From Alkanindiges illinoisensis (GTDB taxonomy: Bacteria > Pseudomonadota > Gammaproteobacteria > Pseudomonadales > Moraxellaceae): a stretch of DNA of 64,000 nucleotides. Below are positions 42,321-52,938 of the stretch, piece after piece. Within the stretch, counting starts at the first letter, position 1, and the number at the start of each line of letters is the position of its first letter. Below the pieces are notes generated by a model. It worked only from the letters and a program-made list of their open reading frames with translations, did no database searches and was not told where the DNA came from. The translations under genes were made by a program, and so were the position numbers. Where the stretch lies: NCBI RefSeq assembly GCF_004377485.1, contig NZ_SNTY01000006.1, positions 32,244 through 96,243 of the forward strand. The letters are read 5' to 3'.

Positions 42321-43823
42321 TTAAGGAGCTGTGGATGTTGTGCTAGCCAATGGGGCAGCGGTTGGATTTGCAGGTGTTACTACGGCGCTATCTGCATTAG
42401 TATTGGTAGCTGAAAACGCCTGAATACCACCACCCAGTACTTTATACAGATTGATCTGGCTGTTCAGATTAGCCTGCTGCAAAGACAATAAGGCCTGCTG
42501 TGCGGCATACTGGCTACGCTGGGCATCCAGTACTGTCAGATAGTTGTCAATACCTGCCCTAAAGCGTGCATTTGACAAGCGATAGTTGGTATTGGTGGCT
42601 TCTACCAAACGGGTTTGCGCACTCAAGCGATCATTGATGGTGGCGCGGGTAGCCAGCACATCCTTGACTTCACGAAATGCGGTTTGAATGGATTTTTCAT
42701 AATTGTTCAGTGCAATGTCCTGATCCACTTCGGCAATCCTGACATTGGCGCGACGGGTGCCCGCATCAAAAATTGGCAAGTCCAGTTGCGGGCCAATACT
42801 CCAGACAAATGAACCACTCTTGAACAAATCAGACAAATCCGTACTGGCCAGACCCGCAGAACCGGTCAGGCTAATGCTGGGATACAAGCGTGCCCGTGCT
42901 GCACCCAGATTACCGCCTGCTGCACGTAGCTGATACTCGGCATTGGTAATATCAGGCCGGTTTTGCAGCAAGTCACTCGGCAGGCCAGCACCCAATACTG
43001 TATTGCGGGTAATCTGGTCAATTTGTGTGGTTGGTAGCAGGTCTGCTGGGATTGGCTGACCAACCAGCAGCTCCAGCAGGTTGCGATCCTGTGCAATCTG
43101 GGTCTTGAAGGCAGCAACGTCATTACGCGCTGTTTCAACGCTGATCTGCGCCTGACGCACAGTAACTTCACTGTCTATACCCACTTCAAAGCGACGACTA
43201 TTCAGGCGATAGGCTTCTTCCTGTGCTTTCAAGGTTTGCTCGGCCAATCGCAACTGCGCCATATCATAGGAAATAGCAGTCCATACCTGAGCAATCTGGC
43301 CAATCAGGCTAATTTGCGTGGCATCGCGCGCACTGCGAGTGGCCAGAAAGGTATCCAGTGCAGCATCACGCAAATTACGCACCCGTCCAAAGAAATCCAG
43401 CTCATAAGCCGTGACCCCAAGTCCCACAGAATAGGTGGTGTAGGGATCAGGTGCTTGTGTGGTTTCCTGTCGGGTCGCCGATGCGGAGGCATTGACAGTC
43501 GGCAGCAGGGCATTATCGCTAATGCGGTATTGCTGGCGTGCCCGTTCAATGTTTAGCACGGTAGTACGCAGGTCGCGGTTATTCGCCAGGCCCAGCGTAA
43601 TGAGCTGATGCAGGCGACTATCACTGAAAAACTCTTGCCAGCCCTGCGATGCAATGGTGGGGCCATTGGCGCCTTCATAACCATCCGGTAGGTTCTGGTA
43701 TACCGTGGGTACAGCAACCGATGAACCTGGCTCAGGCCCACGCAGATTCTGACAACCTGCAATTGCCAGAGCCAGCGCACCAAGCGCCAGTCCCCGACCA
43801 TAAGTTGACCCTGTTAAACGCAT
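42321..43823 (-). CDS. adeK: RND efflux outer-membrane factor (AdeK/OprM-like)
   Basis: A 500-residue TolC-type channel. The signal peptide ends in a lipobox (ALAIAGC), so the mature Cys is lipidated as in OprM. Two repeated helical halves are seen, with ARQQYRISDNALLPTVNASAS and LRAAGGNLGAARARLYPSISLTGS as the paired family segments. It forms the outer-membrane duct for the AdeJ pump. The C-terminus is Thr/Ala-rich. It starts two bases after adeJ ends and closes the operon before a strong terminator. Confidence 0.9.
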   Translation of the reverse strand: MRLTGSTYGRGLALGALALAIAGCQNLRGPEPGSSVAVPTVYQNLPDGYEGANGPTIASQGWQEFFSDSRLHQLITLGLANNRDLRTTVLNIERARQQYRISDNALLPTVNASASATRQETTQAPDPYTTYSVGLGVTAYELDFFGRVRNLRDAALDTFLATRSARDATQISLIGQIAQVWTAISYDMAQLRLAEQTLKAQEEAYRLNSRRFEVGIDSEVTVRQAQISVETARNDVAAFKTQIAQDRNLLELLVGQPIPADLLPTTQIDQITRNTVLGAGLPSDLLQNRPDITNAEYQLRAAGGNLGAARARLYPSISLTGSAGLASTDLSDLFKSGSFVWSIGPQLDLPIFDAGTRRANVRIAEVDQDIALNNYEKSIQTAFREVKDVLATRATINDRLSAQTRLVEATNTNYRLSNARFRAGIDNYLTVLDAQRSQYAAQQALLSLQQANLNSQINLYKVLGGGIQAFSATNTNADSAVVTPANPTAAPLASTTSTAP

Positions 43824-43825
43824 GC

Positions 43826-46800
43826 TTAAGGCTCCTGAGTCTGATCAGTAATACGATGATCTTCTGGTGTAAGCGTTTTGCCCTTAAACAGGCTGCGCAC
43901 CCAGAAATAGAAAATGGGAATAAAGAAGATACCAAGGAATGTGGCTGAAATCACGCCACCCAGCACACCTGTACCTACCGCGTTCTGGCTACCCGCACCC
44001 GCACCATTACTGAGTACCAGTGGCACCACACCCAGACCAAAGGCCAGCGAGGTCATGATAATTGGCCGCAAACGCAGGCGGACGGCTTCCAGAATGGCAC
44101 TAACCAGACCTTGGCCTTTTTCACGCAGTTCTTCAGCAAATTCAATAATCAGAATCGCATTCTTGGCCGAAAGACCAATCACCGCCAGCATCGCCACCTG
44201 AAAGTAAATATCATTATTCAGGTTTTCAAAGCGGGTAAACAGCACTGCGCCCAGAATCCCCAGGGGCACTACCAGCATCACCGCAAAAGGCACAGACCAG
44301 CTTTCGTACAGTGCAGCCAGACACAGGAACACCACAATAATTGCCAGTGCATACAATAATGGCGCCTGTTTGCCAGAGGTTTGTTCTTCAAGGGACAGGC
44401 CTGTCCACTCATAACCTACGCCTGGGGGCAACTTGGCAATCATTTCCTGCATGGCTGCCATGGCTTCCCCGGTACTTAAGCCCGGTGCCGCATTGCCCTG
44501 AATGTTGAGCGATGGTGAGCCATTGTAGCGTTCCAGACGCGGTGAACCGTAGGTCCAGCGACCTGTAGCAAAGGATGAAAACGGTACCATGTCGCCATTG
44601 CTGTTACGGACATACCACTTGTTCAGGTCATCAGGATTCATGCGTGAGTTGGCTTCACCTTGCAGGTAAACCCGTTTTACGCGGCCACGGTCAATGAAGT
44701 CATTAACATAGCTGCCACCCCAGGCAGTAGTTAATACACTGTTGATGGTTGCAACGCTAACGCCCTGTGCACCAGCTTTGGCATAGTCAATATCGACCTT
44801 ATACTGTGGTGTGTCTTCCTGCCCGTTAGGACGGACTCCCACCACGGCCTTGCTTTGGCTGGCCATACCCAGCAGCATGTTACGGGCTTCCATCAGCCTG
44901 TCATGGCCAATGCCGCCAATATCCTTGAGCTGCAGGTCAAAGCCACCGGCAATACCCAGTTCAATCACCGCAGGCGGCGTAAAGGCAAATGCCATGGCAT
45001 CCTTAAACTGCGAGAATGCACCCATGGCGCGGCCTGCAATGGCTTTGGCTTTTTGCTCATCAGCCTGACGCTCATCCCAGTCTTTTAAGCGCACAAAGGC
45101 AATCCCTGAGTTCTGGCCTGTTCCGCTAAAGCTAAAACCAGCAACTGTAAAGACACCCTGAACCAGATCTTTTTCATTATTCAAAAAGTAGTTCTGGACA
45201 TGCTCAAGTGACTTGAGAGTGCGTTCCTGTGTTGCGCCAGCTGGCAGCTGCACCATGGAAATAATAATGCCCTGATCTTCTTCCGGCAGAAAAGCCGAAG
45301 GCAGGCGCATAAACACCATAGCCAGCAAACCAATCACAGCTATGTAGACCAGACCCAACCATACACTGCGCTTGAGTAGAAAACCCACCCCATTTTGGTA
45401 GCGATGACTGGCCTTGTTAAACGTGCGGTTAAACCAGCCAAAAAAGCCGGAACGTTCCTGATGGTCTGCATCGGCACGTTTAAGAATGGTAGCACACAGG
45501 GCAGGCGTTAAAATCAGTGCCACAATCACTGACAGCACCATCGAGGTGACCAGCGTGACTGAGAACTGACGGTAAATTACCCCGGTTGAGCCACCAAAAA
45601 AGGCCATTGGAATAAATACCGCAGACAATACGGTTGTAATCCCGATCAATGCGCCGGTAATCTGATCCATTGAGCGACGGGTAGCTTCACGCGGCCCTAG
45701 CTTTTCCTCGCTCATGATCCGTTCAACGTTTTCCACCACCACAATGGCGTCATCCACCAGCAGGCCAATCGCCAGTACCATACCAAACATGGTCAGGGTA
45801 TTGATGGAAAAGCCCAGCAGGTTAATGATGGCAAACGTCCCTAGAATGACCACCGGTACGGCAATGGTTGGAATGATGGTGGCACGCCAGCTTTGCAGGA
45901 ACAGGAACATCACCAAGAAAACCAGAATGATGGCTTCGATCAGCGTTTTAACCACTTCCTCAATTGATAGCTTCACAAACGGGGTCGTGTCGTACGGCAC
46001 CACCACGTCCAGACCTGCCGGGAAAGAGGCTTTGAGTTCATTCACACGCTGATTAACCGCTTCAGCCGTATTTAACGCATTGGCACCGGCTGCCAGACGA
46101 ATCGCCAGACCACCCGCAGGTTTACCATTATAAAATGAGCTAATGTTGTAATCCTGACTGCCCAGCTCAACCCGTGCCACGTCTTTTAGCAGCACCTGTG
46201 CACCATCAGGCATGGTTTTGAGCAGGATATTGCGGAACTCATCAGGAGTTTGCAAACGGCTTTGCGCTGTTACTGTGGCATTTAAGGCCTGACCTTGTAC
46301 CGCTGGCAAACCGCCCAGCTGACCTGCTGATACCTGTGCGTTTTGTGCCTGAATGGCTGTACTGATGTCCGAAGGCATCAACTGATAGCTCATCAGTTTG
46401 GCAGGGTCCATCCAGATGCGCATGGCATACTGTGCACCAAACACGGTAACTTCACCGACACCTTCCACACGGCTAAGCTGGTCAACCACGTTGGATACCA
46501 TATAGTCGCTGATATCATTTTTGGTCATTGAACCATCTTTTGATATAAAGCCCAGTACCATCATAAAGTTACGGGCAGACTTGTTGACCGTAACGCCCTG
46601 ACGCTGTACTTCCTGTGGCAACAGCGCCATGGCAGACTGTAGCTTGTTTTGTACCTGTACTTGCGCCGTGTCCGGATCTGTTCCTGCCATAAAGCTCAAG
46701 GAAACCGATACCGCACCATCGGATGAGCTGGTGGACGTCATGTAGTTCAGACCATCCAGCCCTTTCATTTGCTGTTCAATAATCTGGGTAACCGAGTCTT

Positions 46801-46972
46801 CAACCGTTTTTGCAGACGCCCCGGGATAAAACGCATTAATTGCGATGTTGGGCGGTGCAATACTGGGATATTGTGATACTGGCATGCTGAAAATGGACAG
46901 CACCCCTGCCAGCATCATAATAATGGCGATAACCCATGCAAAAATGGGTCTATCAATAAAAAAACGAGACAT
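43826..46972 (-). CDS. adeJ: RND multidrug efflux permease (AdeJ/MexB-like)
   Basis: The 1048-residue inner-membrane pump has the HAE1 layout: [20 protein letters not shown] at the start, two large periplasmic loops, and two sets of membrane helices. The proton-relay aspartates are in [43 protein letters not shown] and FGFINP-equivalent porter regions are also typical. It exports drugs, dyes and detergents using the proton gradient. It lies 13 bases after adeI and two bases before adeK. The regulator (AdeN in Acinetobacter) is not in the window. Confidence 0.95.
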   Translation of the reverse strand: MSRFFIDRPIFAWVIAIIMMLAGVLSIFSMPVSQYPSIAPPNIAINAFYPGASAKTVEDSVTQIIEQQMKGLDGLNYMTSTSSSDGAVSVSLSFMAGTDPDTAQVQVQNKLQSAMALLPQEVQRQGVTVNKSARNFMMVLGFISKDGSMTKNDISDYMVSNVVDQLSRVEGVGEVTVFGAQYAMRIWMDPAKLMSYQLMPSDISTAIQAQNAQVSAGQLGGLPAVQGQALNATVTAQSRLQTPDEFRNILLKTMPDGAQVLLKDVARVELGSQDYNISSFYNGKPAGGLAIRLAAGANALNTAEAVNQRVNELKASFPAGLDVVVPYDTTPFVKLSIEEVVKTLIEAIILVFLVMFLFLQSWRATIIPTIAVPVVILGTFAIINLLGFSINTLTMFGMVLAIGLLVDDAIVVVENVERIMSEEKLGPREATRRSMDQITGALIGITTVLSAVFIPMAFFGGSTGVIYRQFSVTLVTSMVLSVIVALILTPALCATILKRADADHQERSGFFGWFNRTFNKASHRYQNGVGFLLKRSVWLGLVYIAVIGLLAMVFMRLPSAFLPEEDQGIIISMVQLPAGATQERTLKSLEHVQNYFLNNEKDLVQGVFTVAGFSFSGTGQNSGIAFVRLKDWDERQADEQKAKAIAGRAMGAFSQFKDAMAFAFTPPAVIELGIAGGFDLQLKDIGGIGHDRLMEARNMLLGMASQSKAVVGVRPNGQEDTPQYKVDIDYAKAGAQGVSVATINSVLTTAWGGSYVNDFIDRGRVKRVYLQGEANSRMNPDDLNKWYVRNSNGDMVPFSSFATGRWTYGSPRLERYNGSPSLNIQGNAAPGLSTGEAMAAMQEMIAKLPPGVGYEWTGLSLEEQTSGKQAPLLYALAIIVVFLCLAALYESWSVPFAVMLVVPLGILGAVLFTRFENLNNDIYFQVAMLAVIGLSAKNAILIIEFAEELREKGQGLVSAILEAVRLRLRPIIMTSLAFGLGVVPLVLSNGAGAGSQNAVGTGVLGGVISATFLGIFFIPIFYFWVRSLFKGKTLTPEDHRITDQTQEP

Positions 46973-46985
46973 GAATCATCGCTCC

Positions 46986-48245
46986 TTAAGATTGAGCAGA
47001 TGTACCAGCGCCTTGTCCAGCTTTCTGGGCTGGCTGACTGGTATTGTTGGTTTGGCCAGCAGATGCTGCACCCTGTGGACTGGAACCTGCCAGCACTGTT
47101 TTTACCTTGGCACCCGGTTTTACTTTCAAAATGCCTTCATAAATTACACGGTCACCGTCATTAACGCCACTGGTTACAATCCATTTATCACCTTGTGTGC
47201 CTGCAGTCTGAACATCCTTTAGCTGGACTTCACCCTGAGGACTAACCACATAAATAGTGGCCTGTCCTTGCGGAGTACGCATTACAGACTGCTGGGGAAT
47301 CAGGTAGGCATTGTTGTTTACACCCTGTACCAGCTTGGCAGTCACATACATGCCCGGCAAGAGCAGGTGAGACGGGTTGGCAAAAATTGCGCGCAAGGTC
47401 ACGGCACCACTGCTGGGATCAACACTCACGCCGGAAAACGCCAGACGGCCTTCAACAGGGTAGGTGCTGCCATCTTCAAGGGTTAGCTTGACACGGGCGC
47501 TGCTATCAGCACCGGACAGCTGCCCCTGATTCATTTGCTGGCGTAAACGCAACAGGTCGGCACTAGACTGGCTAATGTCCACGTAAATCGGATCAAGCTG
47601 CTGTACCGTGACCATCGGGTCAGCCTGTCCGGCGGTCACTAGCGCACCAGCAGTTACATTGGAGCGGCTGGTCTGGCCGGAAATTGGCGCACGTACTGTG
47701 GCATATCCCAGACTGATATTGGCATTTTCCAGTGTGGCACGGCTGGCAGCTACATCGGCCTGAGCCAGTGCTACCTGTGCGGCAACATCATCGTATTCCT
47801 GCTTACTGATGGCATTGGTGCCTACCAGTTGTCTATAGCGGTTTTCCTTCACCTTCAGCGCATTCAGGTTGGCAATCTGGCGATTCAGTGCAGCACGGGC
47901 ATTGCTCACCGTAGCCTGATAGGTATTGGCATCAATGGAATACAGCGGCTGGCCTTCCCGAACATAACTGCCTTCCACAAACAGGCGTTTTTGTATGATC
48001 CCGCTCACCTGTGGACGTACTTCGGAAATCTGGTAGGCGGCTGTACGGCCAGCCAGATCAACCGTTTGTTCTACGGCCTGTTTTTGTGCCACCACCACAG
48101 TGACTTCAGGAGGCGGCATTTGCTGCGCTCCTGCTGCCGCTGCACCACCGCCTGTTTGTTCTTTTTTATTACAGCCAGTGAGCGCAACGCTGGCAGCTAA
48201 CGTCGAGTACACCGCCACACGCGCCCATTGTTTTGCTAACAACAT
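46986..48245 (-). CDS. adeI: RND efflux periplasmic adaptor (AdeI/MexA-like)
   Basis: A 419-residue membrane-fusion protein with a lipobox (ASVALTGC). The barrel-sandwich halves EVRPQVSGIIQKRLFVEGSYVREGQPLYSID and GYATVRAPISGQTSRSNVTAGALV flank an alpha hairpin (about 105-170). It bridges AdeJ and AdeK. The C-terminus is Gln/Ala/Ser-rich. The stop of the upstream PAP2 gene is two bases before the start, so the four genes are likely one operon. Confidence 0.93.
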   Translation of the reverse strand: MLLAKQWARVAVYSTLAASVALTGCNKKEQTGGGAAAAGAQQMPPPEVTVVVAQKQAVEQTVDLAGRTAAYQISEVRPQVSGIIQKRLFVEGSYVREGQPLYSIDANTYQATVSNARAALNRQIANLNALKVKENRYRQLVGTNAISKQEYDDVAAQVALAQADVAASRATLENANISLGYATVRAPISGQTSRSNVTAGALVTAGQADPMVTVQQLDPIYVDISQSSADLLRLRQQMNQGQLSGADSSARVKLTLEDGSTYPVEGRLAFSGVSVDPSSGAVTLRAIFANPSHLLLPGMYVTAKLVQGVNNNAYLIPQQSVMRTPQGQATIYVVSPQGEVQLKDVQTAGTQGDKWIVTSGVNDGDRVIYEGILKVKPGAKVKTVLAGSSPQGAASAGQTNNTSQPAQKAGQGAGTSAQS

Positions 48246-48247
48246 AA

Positions 48248-48958
48248 TTACACCTCATGATTGCCAGCAGAATTGCTGGCGCGATGTTGAAAATGATCTG
48301 GTTGAAAAGGATCAAACCGGAAAAAATTAAAATGAATAAACAACCAGCAGAGCAAACCTGACCAGGCAATGCCAAGGCTCCAGCCTGCCAGTACATCGGT
48401 TGGAAAGTGTGCCCCCAGATAAAGACGGGATAGCCCCATCGCCATACTCCATACTGCACCAAAGAACAGTACTACTGCTCGCCACGGTGTATTAAAGGCC
48501 ATAACCCCTAATATTGCGGCCAGTGTCATGGCATATAAACTGTGATTGCTGGGAAAGGAATCCCCGTAAAAAGGTGCAATTTGTTCCCAGACTGCCGGAC
48601 GCAAACGGGAAAAGCCAGCTTTACAAAGCCAGCCCATACTAACAGCACCACCAAATGCAACCCATGCAAACCAGCTGAAATCTGTACGGTTTTTGCAAAA
48701 GGCAACTAGACTGATCAGCAACGTGATGATGATCATGGCAGGCATACCGCCCAGATAAGCCAGCAGCAGCGCCAGTTGATCAAGCATGGGGTTATGCCAT
48801 GTATGAACGTGCCATAACAGGCCAGTTTCCCACTGTGTTAATGCGGGGTACTGGACAGCAATTGCCGAAAGGATAAACAGTATGCCAGCCAAAACTACAA
48901 CCATAAATAATCTGGCCGATGCAGCATGCCCTAAATTTTTACCCAATGTTATTTTCAC
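48248..48958 (-). CDS. PAP2 family membrane phosphatase
   Basis: A 236-residue protein with five or six membrane helices and the three PAP2 motifs: KAGFSRLRP, PSNHSLYAM and SRLYLGAHFPTDVLAG. The second motif has Asn where Gly is usual (PSGH), but the catalytic His residues remain. Members dephosphorylate phosphatidate, PGP or undecaprenyl pyrophosphate at the periplasmic face. It precedes adeI by two bases, so it is probably the first gene of the efflux operon; a lipid phosphatase linked to efflux is worth noting. Confidence 0.87.
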   Translation of the reverse strand: MKITLGKNLGHAASARLFMVVVLAGILFILSAIAVQYPALTQWETGLLWHVHTWHNPMLDQLALLLAYLGGMPAMIIITLLISLVAFCKNRTDFSWFAWVAFGGAVSMGWLCKAGFSRLRPAVWEQIAPFYGDSFPSNHSLYAMTLAAILGVMAFNTPWRAVVLFFGAVWSMAMGLSRLYLGAHFPTDVLAGWSLGIAWSGLLCWLFIHFNFFRFDPFQPDHFQHRASNSAGNHEV

Positions 48959-49060
48959 TGTGCTTACCGTTAAGCATAAAAATAATTATTCATCATCTAA
49001 GCAGTAAAATTGTACCAGCCAGTACACTTTAATCAAGTCTATTTTTTAAAAATAACTTAA

Positions 49061-49101
49061 ATAATTAAAAAATAATAAGTAACCAGTTATTTTTTAATTA
49101 T
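49061..49101. repeat. perfect 15-bp AT-only inverted repeat upstream of the PAP2-ade operon
   Basis: ATAATTAAAAAATAA and TTATTTTTTAATTAT are exact reverse complements separated by 11 bases. The site lies 103 bases before the PAP2 start and 45 bases past the stop of the PF10136 gene, so it could be a terminator for that gene or an operator for the efflux operon. Confidence 0.6.
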
Positions 49102-49145
49102 AAAATCGGCCTGCACTGTAAGAAAGTTATCCTGAAATGCAGTTT

Positions 49146-51209
49146 TCAAAAGTGAGATGAAGATTTATCTTCAAGTGAAGTTATGGTCTTTTCTTCTTTA
49201 GGCGGCCAGAAAAAATCGGAAGGCCGGGTCATAAAATGGGTGAGTAGCAGACGTAACAGCGGACGCCATTGCTCATATTTCACCTGACGCGCGCGCAGGG
49301 CAACAAACAGGGCCAAGCCAAAACTCACCAGCAGGTTGGTTAAGCCAATCAGCATAACCCCCAGAAATGACACCACCACCAAACCAATATCCGGCATGCC
49401 ATTGACACACATCAGACCCTGAATAAAGTTGGCAGACGAAAAGGCAATATGGCGAATATCAATGGGCAACCCCAAAATAAAGCCAATGGTGCCAACACTG
49501 CCCAGCATGATACCAAACCAGAAATTACCGGCCAGTGCGCCCAGGTTGCATTCAATATATCCGGCCACCCGATCCAGCCGCTCAGCCCCCAGCCACTGAT
49601 TAAGTTTAGGGTGTTGGCGCATCCGTGGCCCAATTTTGCGATAAACCGCAAGGTTGTCGTAATAGCCTGCAATCAGCCCAGACAAAAACAGGCACACGCC
49701 AGCAATGGCAGCATGCGGAATAGCCAATGAGGTAAACGGATTAATATTATGCAGCAGGTATTCAGCCTTTTGCGGGGAGAGCAACGGCTGCCCCGTGCTC
49801 ATCTGCCAGAACGAGGTAATAATAAAGGCGGTGGGCATGGCAATTGAAATATTGCCCAAAATGGCCACAAACTGGGTGCGCATGATGTTGACCGTCAGTT
49901 CTGCCAGCTCCGCCATTTGCGCGGCGCGGTTGCCAATATTTTGCTGAACAGTAGCTGCCAGTGCTGCAGCTGTCATGGCTGGCTGTTTGGTCGCAACAGT
50001 AAAATGCAGGATATGAATCAGCATAAACCCCAGCGAGTAGTTCATGCTGTAAATAAATGCCTGACTTAACGGCGCCAGTGTTAGCCGGCCTGCCAGAATC
50101 TTCAGAGTAGACATGGTGGCAATAATCATGCCGGCACCGGCTGCCGAACGGTACATGTCCACAAAGCCCTGTTTGTCGGTACTGACATAATGTCCGCCAG
50201 TACGACTGGCATTTTCTGTTACCTGCCGGGCCAGCAACTCGGTATTGGCAGACACCAGCCCACGAATACTGGTGGCATCCAGTTGGGTTTTGCTCAGTTG
50301 GCGTAGCAGGGCAATCAGCGAGTCCTGTACCTGAATCGCATCATCCAGTAATAAATAAAACAGCAATTCAATGCGGGTCAGACATTGATCCATTTTAAGT
50401 AAAATATTGGTCAGGCTTAGGCTTACCCCACTGCGCCGCGTACCACGTTTGATACGGCTCAGTACATCACTACATTGGTCCAGCATCACCAATGCCTGTT
50501 TTTCATCAGGGAGTATTGGCGGCCAGCGCAGGTTTTCTTCTGAGGTATATTCGCGATAGCGCTGGATAAAATCCAGAATTTCACGGTTTTGAATTAAAAA
50601 AGGTGATTCATATTCATTCAGGTCGGGATAGGCATGGGCAAATTCAGGATCAAGGCTTAAAGCCGTAATCCGGTACGAAATCACCATCATGGCATTCAGT
50701 ACCTGTTCGCGTGCCTGTACCCGCAAGTCAATTCGTCCATATGGCTGGATAATCAGGGTCATCAGCTCCTGCCAGCAGGCCAGATCAATATGATCCAGCC
50801 ATACCGGGTCATAGCGGTGACAGAAAACCTGGCGGAATAAGTCGCTTAACTGGGACTGGTCACGCAGCGGTGGCAGAAAATGATTGCCAATCCGCCGAGT
50901 GAGTTCACTAAAAAAGCTTTCATTGCCCAGCAGTGTACTGTCCGCATACAGGCTAATCTGCTGGTAATTGGCCAGCGTTAACATAATATAGTCATGCAAT
51001 ATGGTGGCATGATGCGGCTTGGTAATTAATAGCTCAATCAGCTCGCCCAGCCGATCCTGAATTTCTTCTTCATCATAGGCATCTTTTGGGCGCAGGCGTG
51101 CTACCAGTTCAACCAGCGTTTCCGGTGTGGCTTGGGTAAAATCTCCTTGTTTTAACTGTGCCTCCATGCTCTCAAACAGATCATGAAATTGAATATGCAT
51201 AACAGACAT
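49146..51209 (-). CDS. PF10136-type membrane protein (labelled 'site-specific recombinase' in databases)
   Basis: A 687-residue protein. The first 330 residues are soluble and helical. The second half has six or more membrane helices (for example MIIATMSTLKILAGRLTLAPL, AFIYSMNYSLGFMLIHIL, IPHAAIAGVCLFLSGLIAGYYDNLA, FWFGIMLGSVGTIGFILGLPIDIRHIAFSSANF). This matches the family named site-specific recombinase Gcr/PF10136 as I recall it. No catalytic Ser or Tyr recombinase motif is visible, so that name is doubtful for a membrane protein. ispB begins upstream 36 bases away and may be co-transcribed. Confidence 0.75.
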   Translation of the reverse strand: MSVMHIQFHDLFESMEAQLKQGDFTQATPETLVELVARLRPKDAYDEEEIQDRLGELIELLITKPHHATILHDYIMLTLANYQQISLYADSTLLGNESFFSELTRRIGNHFLPPLRDQSQLSDLFRQVFCHRYDPVWLDHIDLACWQELMTLIIQPYGRIDLRVQAREQVLNAMMVISYRITALSLDPEFAHAYPDLNEYESPFLIQNREILDFIQRYREYTSEENLRWPPILPDEKQALVMLDQCSDVLSRIKRGTRRSGVSLSLTNILLKMDQCLTRIELLFYLLLDDAIQVQDSLIALLRQLSKTQLDATSIRGLVSANTELLARQVTENASRTGGHYVSTDKQGFVDMYRSAAGAGMIIATMSTLKILAGRLTLAPLSQAFIYSMNYSLGFMLIHILHFTVATKQPAMTAAALAATVQQNIGNRAAQMAELAELTVNIMRTQFVAILGNISIAMPTAFIITSFWQMSTGQPLLSPQKAEYLLHNINPFTSLAIPHAAIAGVCLFLSGLIAGYYDNLAVYRKIGPRMRQHPKLNQWLGAERLDRVAGYIECNLGALAGNFWFGIMLGSVGTIGFILGLPIDIRHIAFSSANFIQGLMCVNGMPDIGLVVVSFLGVMLIGLTNLLVSFGLALFVALRARQVKYEQWRPLLRLLLTHFMTRPSDFFWPPKEEKTITSLEDKSSSHF

Positions 51210-51245
51210 GGTTCCGGAATAAAAAAATATAACGCATCAATGGTT

Positions 51246-52232
51246 TTAACTAATACGGGTCAGGGCTAAACGGGCAAGATTCTCCAGTGCCTGCCGATAA
51301 ATTGAATCAGGCAGACTGCCCAGCGCAGCAACGGCATTATGCGTCTCCTCCGTTGCACGCTTACGACAATAATCCAGCGCACCAGAATCCTGCACAATGC
51401 GGATAATTCGGTCCAGCGATTCTACGCCACCGGTTTGTATGGTTGTTTTTAATAATTGTTGTTCATCAGGTGTTGCATTCATCAGGGCAGCGATCAGCGG
51501 CAGGGTCGGTTTGCCTTCCATTAAATCATCACCGATGTTCTTGCCCAGTATGTCTGCATCGGATGTATAGTCCAGAATGTCATCCACTATCTGAAAGGCA
51601 TTACCAAAATGCCCAGCATAGGCTTTTAGTGCCGCACGGTGCTGCGGCTGACCCGCCAGAATTGCAGCACCTTCAGTCGCCAGTTCAAACAGGCGTGAAG
51701 TCTTGCCATGAATAATTTTCAGGTAAGTGGCTTCATCGGTATCCGGGTTATGCTGGTACTGTAACTGCAACACCTCACCTTCGGCAATTTCACAGGTACC
51801 GGATGAAAATTCCTGCAATAAGGTAAAGTCTTTTAAGCTCACCAGCAGGTCAAATGCACGCGCAATCAGGTAGTCACCCACCAGTACCGCCGTTGCATTA
51901 TTCCAGGTGGCATTGGCGGTTGGACGACCACGGCGCAGGCCGGATTCATCTACTACATCATCATGCACCAGCGTGGCGGTATGCAGCATTTCAATAATGG
52001 CTGCCAGTCGCAAACTGGCCTCTTTATTCACATTGTTATCCACATTGCTACAGGCACGCGCCGCCAGCAGACACATCAGGGGACGCATGCGCTTGCCACC
52101 AGCTTCCACCACGTAGCGACTAACCGACATCACCAGAGGCACCTTGGAATTAATGCCAGTTTGAATAAAATGATCCATTGCAGCAAAGTCGCTAGCGACA
52201 GGGGCAAGAATATCCTGTTTGAAATCAACCAT
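51246..52232 (-). CDS. ispB: octaprenyl diphosphate synthase (polyprenyl synthetase)
   Basis: The 328-residue enzyme makes the ubiquinone side chain from FPP and IPP. The two Asp-rich motifs are present: LVHDDVVDESGLRRGRPT (DDVVD at 91-95) and FQIVDDILDYTSD. EAGGKRMRP near residue 45 and GDDLMEGKPTLP are also typical. It diverges from rplU, the same arrangement as in E. coli. The exact chain length cannot be told from sequence. Confidence 0.93.
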   Translation of the reverse strand: MVDFKQDILAPVASDFAAMDHFIQTGINSKVPLVMSVSRYVVEAGGKRMRPLMCLLAARACSNVDNNVNKEASLRLAAIIEMLHTATLVHDDVVDESGLRRGRPTANATWNNATAVLVGDYLIARAFDLLVSLKDFTLLQEFSSGTCEIAEGEVLQLQYQHNPDTDEATYLKIIHGKTSRLFELATEGAAILAGQPQHRAALKAYAGHFGNAFQIVDDILDYTSDADILGKNIGDDLMEGKPTLPLIAALMNATPDEQQLLKTTIQTGGVESLDRIIRIVQDSGALDYCRKRATEETHNAVAALGSLPDSIYRQALENLARLALTRIS

Positions 52233-52485
52233 GTGTTTTAAAAACCCTAAAAATGCATTGTATTTTATAAGCTGCTAAATACTGTTATACCCAAAAACGC
52301 TGCAAAAAACCAAGCGGTCAGGCTGTCACCTGCCTAAAGTCCTAACCCTCAAGCAACTGCTATATGCAGGTTATGCTAACCAGACAAAAACACAACTTCC
52401 AGTATTATATTCAACAGTTTATTTTTAATTAAGGTAATAAAACCAAAGCCTAAGCAGCAATATGGTTAAAAGCCCACAAAAGACC

Positions 52486-52514
52486 TTGTCAAAGCCCAAG
52501 CCTTTGCCTAAAAT
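52486..52514 (+). promoter_or_regulatory. sigma-70 promoter of rplU-rpmA
   Basis: TTGTCA (52486-52491) and TAAAAT (52509-52514) are exactly 17 bases apart, giving a leader of about 85 bases before rplU. The rest of the 374-bp divergent gap (52233-52606) holds the ispB promoter and no other gene that I can support. Confidence 0.7.
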
Positions 52515-52606
52515 ACGTCCCCTTGCAAGTACCCCCAGTGGCGTTCGTTTTAAGATCGATAAAATCCGTTATCGGCACGACGACACGGGCATGATGGAGT
52601 ACATTC

Positions 52607-52918
52607 ATGTACGCAGTAATTCAAAGCGGCGGCAAGCAGCATCGTGTTGTTATTGGCGAAACGCTAAAAGTTGAACTGTTAAAAGCTGAAACTGGCTCAA
52701 CCCTTACATTTGATGATGTACTGATGGTTGTAAATGGCGACAGCATTCAAATTGGTGCACCAGTAGTTGCTGGCGCTACCGTAACCGCAGAAGTGCTTGG
52801 TCATGGTCGTCACGACAAAATTCGCATCGTTAAAATGCGTCGTCGTAAACACTACCGTAAGCAGCAAGGTCACCGTCAATGGTTTACCGAGCTGAAAATT
52901 ACCGGTATCGACGGCTAA
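52607..52918 (+). CDS. rplU: 50S ribosomal protein L21
   Basis: A 103-residue protein of normal length with L21 marks: [14 protein letters not shown] at the start, [23 protein letters not shown] and [13 protein letters not shown] at the end. First gene of the rplU-rpmA operon. Confidence 0.98.
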   Translation: MYAVIQSGGKQHRVVIGETLKVELLKAETGSTLTFDDVLMVVNGDSIQIGAPVVAGATVTAEVLGHGRHDKIRIVKMRRRKHYRKQQGHRQWFTELKITGIDG

Positions 52919-52938
52919 TCATACGAGGAGTATAAGAC

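Noticed and set aside
52462..52674. 70-codon frame upstream of rplU
   Set aside because: It runs over the rplU promoter and the first codons of rplU in another frame, and has no ribosome site.
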